A program made the position numbers and the translations under genes. The notes under the pieces are model-generated. The model had not been told where the DNA came from and did no database searches. It saw nothing but the letters and a program-made list of their open reading frames with translations. Positions 5,505 through 8,769 of a stretch of DNA of 8,769 nt are shown piece by piece. The stretch is taken from contig JBILVB010000155.1 of NCBI GenBank assembly GCA_044370695.1, positions 1 through 8,769 on the forward strand, written 5' to 3'. The stretch's first letter is position 1. Every line of letters starts with the position of its first letter. Origin of the DNA: JBEIFW01 sp044370695 (GTDB lineage Bacteria; Actinomycetota; Acidimicrobiia; Acidimicrobiales; Ilumatobacteraceae).

Positions 5505-6341
5505 ATGGGAAGACTGGACGGCAAGGTCGCGATCGTCACCGGGGCGACGAGCGGCATCGGGCGAGCGACGGCCGAGCGGTTCGTCGCCGAGGGGGCCCGG
5601 GTGGCCCTCGCCGGGCGGCGCACCGAGCTGGGTGACGCGCTCGCCGCGGCGCTCGGGGACGCGGCGGTGTTCGTGCGCACCGACGTCGCGCTCGAGGCCG
5701 ACGTCGAGGCGCTGGTGGCGACCACGGTCGAGCGGTGGGGCCGGATCGACGTGCTGTTCAACAACGCGGGCGGCCCGGGCCAGACCGGCGGGATCGAAGG
5801 GCTCGAGGCCGACGCGTTCGACGCCGCGTTCGCGACGAACGTGCGGTCGGTGATGCTCGGCATGAAGCACGTGGCGCCGATCATGAAAGCGCAGCGGTCC
5901 GGTTCGATCATCAACAACGCCTCGGTGGCCGGCAGCCGGGCCGGGTTCTCGTCCTCGGTCGTGTACTCGGCCACCAAGGCTGCGGTGATCCAGCTCACCC
6001 GGTCGATCGCGATGGAACTCGGCGAGCACTTCGTGCGGGTGAACTCGATCAGCCCGGGCGGGATCGCGACCGGCATCTTCGCCAAGGCCATCAACCGGAT
6101 GGACGCCGACGACGCCGATCGCATGGCCGAGCGCGCGGCCAAGGTCCTCGCCGCGGGCCAGCCCATCCCACGTGCGGGCCGGCCCGACGACATCGCCGGT
6201 GCGGCGGTGTTCCTCGCCTCCGAGGATGCTGCGTTCGTCAACGGGATCGACCTCGTCGTCGACGGCGGGCTCATCCAGGGTCGGTTGTGGACGCCCCAGC
6301 AACAGGGCGTCGAGCAGATGCGGGCGTTCTTCGACCGCTGA
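5505..6341 (+). CDS. Classical short-chain dehydrogenase/reductase (SDR)
   Basis: NAD(P)-dependent oxidoreductase interconverting an alcohol and a ketone (or a 3-hydroxyacyl and 3-oxoacyl group), 278 residues, cytosolic, probably tetrameric as is usual for the family. Seen: cofactor motif T-G-A-T-S-G-I-G at 12-19, Asp60 in the T-D-V adenine-pocket motif, NNAG at 86-89, Asn112 in FATNVRS, catalytic Ser140, and Y-S-A-T-K at 154-158 (Tyr154, Lys158); then SPGGIATG at 183-190 and the C-terminal DGG at 253-255. Every element of the classical Asn-Ser-Tyr-Lys tetrad is present. Arg38-Arg39 after strand 2, with no acidic residue there, leans toward NADP(H). The C-terminal ~20 residues after DGG exceed the usual classical SDR end. 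The substrate is unknown; it could supply or consume the ketone used by the neighbouring BVMO, but it is in a separate transcription unit. Confidence 0.93.
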   Translation: MGRLDGKVAIVTGATSGIGRATAERFVAEGARVALAGRRTELGDALAAALGDAAVFVRTDVALEADVEALVATTVERWGRIDVLFNNAGGPGQTGGIEGLEADAFDAAFATNVRSVMLGMKHVAPIMKAQRSGSIINNASVAGSRAGFSSSVVYSATKAAVIQLTRSIAMELGEHFVRVNSISPGGIATGIFAKAINRMDADDADRMAERAAKVLAAGQPIPRAGRPDDIAGAAVFLASEDAAFVNGIDLVVDGGLIQGRLWTPQQQGVEQMRAFFDR

Positions 6342-6374
6342 CGGTCCGGTCGGGGCGGTGCGGGGACACCCCCG

Positions 6375-6387
6375 TACGATCGGACGG
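6375..6387 (+). promoter_or_regulatory. Putative leaderless promoter of the MFS gene
   Basis: TACGAT at 6375-6380 fits TANNNT exactly, and the GTG start at 6387 begins 7 bases after it, where transcription itself should start. No purine-rich ribosome site precedes the GTG. This is the classic layout of a leaderless actinobacterial gene. The -35 region is not recognisable. Confidence 0.5.
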
Positions 6388-7766
6388 TGCCCGCCGTCGA
6401 CCCGTACGCCCGGCGGTTGCTCGCGGTGGTGCTGCTCTCGGTCGTGTCGTTCTCGTCGTCGATGACGATCGTGACCACTGCGCTCGGCCGTATCGCCGAG
6501 GACCTCGACTCGAGCGCGTCGACGCTGTCGTGGGGCGTCAGCGGGCTGTTCCTCGCCATGGGGATCGGGACGCCGGTGCTGGGCAAGCTCGGCGACGTGA
6601 GGGGGCACCGCCCGGTGTTCCTCCTCGGGGCTGCGGTCATCGTGACCGGCACCGTGGCGTGCGGCCTGGCGTGGAGCCCTGCGAGCTTCGTCGCCGCGCG
6701 CGTGGTGGTCGGAGCGGGGATGGCGGCTGCGATGCCGAACGGCATGGCGCTGGTGCTCGCTTCGGTCGAACCGTCGGCGCGCCCCCGCATCCTCGGTTGG
6801 TTCCAGATGGTCATGGTCGGCGTGCCGACGCTGGCGCTGATCGCCGGCGGCCCGATGGTCGACGCATTCGGTTGGCGCTCGGTCTTCGCGCTGCTCGCAC
6901 CCGTCGCGGCGACCGGCCTGGTGGCGTCGCTGGTCGTCGTGCGCCCCGGGGCCCGTCAAGCCGGCGTGCGCATCGACTGGCTGGGAGCGGCCCTGCTCGG
7001 GCTCGGGGTGCTGGCTGCGCTGCTCGGGCTCGAGGCCTTCTCCCGGGGGCTCGGTGCCGCCGTCGGCGGCGGCCTGCTGGCACTGGCCGCGGTGAGCATC
7101 GCCGGGTTCGTGCGGGTGGAGCGCCGGATCGCCGTGCCGTTGATCGCGCTCGACTACTTCCGGATCCCCGAGTTCACCGGATCCATCTGCGCGAACGGGA
7201 TGGCGCAGTTCGCCTACATCGGTGGGTTCGTGGTCGCCCCGCTGCTGCTGCAGGAGCGCTTCGGATTGAGCGTCGGTGCGTCCGCGCTGCTGTTGCTCGC
7301 CCGGCCGGCCTCGATGAGCGTGTGCTCGCCGATCGGGGGGCGCCTCGGGCAACGGTTCGGCGAGCGCCCGATGGTGCTCGTCGGCGCCGCCGGACTGGCC
7401 GCCGGGTGCGCCGTGCTCGTGGCGGCTGCGCTCACGGAGCAGACCTGGCTCGTGCCCATCGCACTCGTGCTGTCCGGCGGTGCGGTCGGCCTGGCGCAGC
7501 CCTCCTACGGCACCGCGGTCGCCCGGTCGGTCGACCCCGGCGATCTCGGCGTCGCCAACGGCATGTCCTCGACCCTGGTCAACCTCGGGATGCTGTCGGG
7601 CATCCAGGCGATGTTCGCCGTGCTCGGCGACGGCGACAGCGCCGGGCGGTACGCCGCAGCGTTCGCCGTCGCCGGCGCCGTGGCCGTCGCCTCCGTGCCG
7701 TTCGGGCTCATGATGGGTCGGGCTGGCCGAGTGCGCCTGCCGGTCGCCGGCGCAGCCTCCGCCTGA
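6387..7766 (+). CDS. DHA2-type MFS transporter, 14 predicted membrane helices
   Basis: Proton-coupled drug/metabolite exporter of the inner membrane, 459 residues. Seen: about 14 hydrophobic segments, at roughly 11-31, 48-68, 77-96, 101-123, 138-158, 164-184, 198-215, 223-243, 264-287, 294-312, 328-348, 354-374, 394-413 and 421-443. MFS motif A is G-K-L-G-D-V-R-G-H-R at 66-75, between helices 2 and 3. Helix 5 carries the glycine/proline-rich motif-C-like stretch GVPTLALIAGGP (145-156), ending in FGWRSVF at 161-167, typical of drug:H+ antiporters. Asp/Arg in motif A are intact. GTG start at 6387; the SDR stop is 45 bases upstream and the promoter-like box suggests separate transcription, though read-through from the SDR is possible. 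Substrate unknown: a toxic ketone/acid intermediate or an unrelated drug are both possible. No adjacent regulator gene is visible. Confidence 0.9.
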   Translation: MPAVDPYARRLLAVVLLSVVSFSSSMTIVTTALGRIAEDLDSSASTLSWGVSGLFLAMGIGTPVLGKLGDVRGHRPVFLLGAAVIVTGTVACGLAWSPASFVAARVVVGAGMAAAMPNGMALVLASVEPSARPRILGWFQMVMVGVPTLALIAGGPMVDAFGWRSVFALLAPVAATGLVASLVVVRPGARQAGVRIDWLGAALLGLGVLAALLGLEAFSRGLGAAVGGGLLALAAVSIAGFVRVERRIAVPLIALDYFRIPEFTGSICANGMAQFAYIGGFVVAPLLLQERFGLSVGASALLLLARPASMSVCSPIGGRLGQRFGERPMVLVGAAGLAAGCAVLVAAALTEQTWLVPIALVLSGGAVGLAQPSYGTAVARSVDPGDLGVANGMSSTLVNLGMLSGIQAMFAVLGDGDSAGRYAAAFAVAGAVAVASVPFGLMMGRAGRVRLPVAGAASA

Positions 7767-7769
7767 GCA

Positions 7770-7797
7770 GGCGGGCGCCCAGCGGACGCGACCCGCC
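7770..7797. terminator. Possible hairpin between convergent genes
   Basis: GGCGGG (7770-7775) can pair with CCCGCC (7792-7797); after one bulged A the stem extends by CGC (7776-7778) with GCG (7788-7790), leaving a 9-base loop. It begins 4 bases after the MFS stop, in the 50-base gap before the carboxylase stop. There is no T tract. Weaker than the hairpin at the other convergent junction. Confidence 0.3.
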
Positions 7798-7821
7798 CGG
7801 CGTCACCCGTCCGGCGTCACC
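7797..7821. repeat. Tandem 11-bp direct repeat with 14-base period at a gene end
   Basis: CCGGCGTCACC occurs at 7797-7807 and again at 7811-7821, separated by CGT. The second copy contains the carboxylase stop codon (TCA at 7817-7819 on the plus strand) and its last codon. It looks like a small slippage duplication and probably has no function. Confidence 0.6.
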
Positions 7822-8769
7822 AGGTGTCGATGTTGGGGCGCTTCTTCCCGGTTCGCGCCGCAGGGGCCGGGGCGGCGGCGAACGCCGAGAGGATCCAGCG
7901 GCGGCTGTCGGCCGGGTCGATCACGTCGTCGATCTCCAAGTGGGACGCCATCGACACGCCCTTGCCGTTCTCGTACATCCGGGCGACCCGATCGTCGAAT
8001 TCCTTCTTTCGGGCCACCGGGTCCTCGATGGCGGCGAGTTCGTTGCGGAACCCGAGCTTCACCGCGCCTTCGAGCCCCATCCCGCCGAACTCGCTGGTCG
8101 GCCAGCCGACGGTGAACAGCGGCGCCCGGAAGCTCCCGCCGGCCATCGCCTGGGCGCCCAGGCCGTAGCCCTTGCGCAGCACGATCGTCACGAACGGCAC
8201 GGACAGGTTGGCCCCGGTGACGAACAGCCGCGAGCAGTGCCGCACGAGCGCGGTCTTCTCCACCTCGGGCCCGACCATCATCCCCGGGGTGTCGCACAGG
8301 AACACCACGGGCAGGTCGAACGCGTCGCACAACTGGAGGAACCGGGCGGCCTTGTCGGCTCCGTCGGAGTCGATGGCGCCGGCGAGGTGGTTGGGATTGT
8401 TGGACACCACGCCGACCGGGCGGCCCTCGATCTTGGCGAGCGCCGTCACCATCCCGACGCCGAAGTGCCGGCGCAACTCGAGCACCGACCCCTCGTCGAA
8501 CATCGTCGCGATGACCTGGCGCACGTCATAGGTGCGCAGACGGTTCTCGGGGATCGCGTGGCGCAGCAGGCGCTGGTCGGCGCAGGACCAGTCGGGCTCG
8601 GGACCGTGGAAGTACGACAGGTACTGCTTGGCGATCGCCACCGCCTCGGCCTCGTCGGCAGCGACGATGTCGACCACCCCGTTGGGTACCTGGACCGCCA
8701 TCGGGCCCACCTCCTCGGGGCGGAACACCCCCAGGCCGCCGCCTTCGATCATCGCGGGGCCGCCCATCC
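7817..8769 (-). CDS. Acyl-CoA carboxylase, carboxyltransferase (beta) subunit, N-terminus beyond window
   Basis: Carboxyltransferase of a biotin-dependent acyl-CoA carboxylase, moving CO2 from carboxybiotin to an acyl-CoA; cytosolic, family hexameric, needing a separate biotinylated alpha subunit that is not in the window. Only the C-terminal ~316 residues are present, against roughly 500 for the family; the frame is open to the right edge. Seen, numbered from the codon at 8767: GGPAMIEGGGLG (2-13), typical of the N-half/C-half junction; the C-terminal crotonase-type domain with HLAGAIDSDGADKAARFLQLCDAF (127-150); F-L-C-D-T-P-G (156-162); the second oxyanion-hole stretch GYGLGAQAMAG (200-210); and GWPTSEFGGMGLEGAV (221-236), where most relatives have WPTAEIAVMG-like wording. 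The tail KKRPNIDTW ends it. Acetyl-, propionyl- or a longer acyl-CoA could be the substrate. It is convergent with the MFS gene. Confidence 0.93.
   Translation of the reverse strand, partial: MGGPAMIEGGGLGVFRPEEVGPMAVQVPNGVVDIVAADEAEAVAIAKQYLSYFHGPEPDWSCADQRLLRHAIPENRLRTYDVRQVIATMFDEGSVLELRRHFGVGMVTALAKIEGRPVGVVSNNPNHLAGAIDSDGADKAARFLQLCDAFDLPVVFLCDTPGMMVGPEVEKTALVRHCSRLFVTGANLSVPFVTIVLRKGYGLGAQAMAGGSFRAPLFTVGWPTSEFGGMGLEGAVKLGFRNELAAIEDPVARKKEFDDRVARMYENGKGVSMASHLEIDDVIDPADSRRWILSAFAAAPAPAARTGKKRPNIDTW

Noticed and set aside
5241..7352. 703-residue open frame on the minus strand across the SDR and MFS genes
   Set aside because: Composition is Arg/Asp/His/Pro/Gly-rich with no recognisable motif, and it lies antisense to two genes with complete family motifs. 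It is a shadow of GC-rich codon use.
1..8769. Mobile element, prophage, defence system, CRISPR array or RNA gene
   Set aside because: No transposase, integrase, phage, toxin-antitoxin or Cas-like protein, no spaced repeat array, and no tRNA- or rRNA-like sequence was found on either strand.

Overview
The window is a very GC-rich (about 70% by eye), gene-dense stretch of ordinary chromosomal DNA. GTG starts, TANNNT-type -10 boxes, apparently leaderless genes, a HadAB-like hotdog pair and an acyl-CoA carboxylase carboxyltransferase all point to an actinobacterium. Acidimicrobiia or a mycolic-acid-type relative are both plausible, but the sequence alone does not settle it. I see no tRNA, rRNA, CRISPR array, insertion sequence, prophage or plasmid feature, and no gap longer than about 90 bases between genes.

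Layout. (1) Positions 25-3030, plus strand: an alpha/beta hydrolase, then 12 bases later a 643-residue type I Baeyer-Villiger monooxygenase (BVMO) of the 4-hydroxyacetophenone monooxygenase (HAPMO) kind, with the extra N-terminal domain typical of that subgroup. (2) Positions 3067-5415, minus strand, convergent with the first block: in transcription order, a PNPOx-like flavin split-barrel protein, an N-terminally membrane-anchored endonuclease/exonuclease/phosphatase-fold protein, a HadA-like and a HadB-like hotdog protein. The two blocks meet at a strong hairpin that overlaps the BVMO stop codon. (3) Positions 5505-7766, plus strand, divergent from block 2: a classical short-chain dehydrogenase/reductase (SDR), then a 14-helix DHA2-type major facilitator exporter that probably has its own leaderless promoter. 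(4) Positions 7817-8769, minus strand, running off the right edge: the C-terminal part of a biotin-dependent acyl-CoA carboxylase carboxyltransferase subunit.

How the genes may work together. The clearest biochemical logic is in block 1: the BVMO would insert oxygen into a ketone to give an ester, and the hydrolase would cleave that ester. An SDR that makes or uses ketones, a hydratase/dehydratase pair acting on acyl thioesters, and an acyl-CoA carboxylase fit a lipid, terpenoid, steroid or aromatic-ketone catabolic neighbourhood. This is inference from family membership; no substrate can be read from the sequence. The PNPOx-like and nuclease-fold genes do not obviously belong to that pathway.

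The least explained DNA is non-coding: a perfect 12-bp inverted repeat upstream of the hotdog pair, a palindrome in the divergent promoter region, and a 14-base tandem duplication that includes the carboxylase stop codon. I did not find a convincing new multi-gene system.
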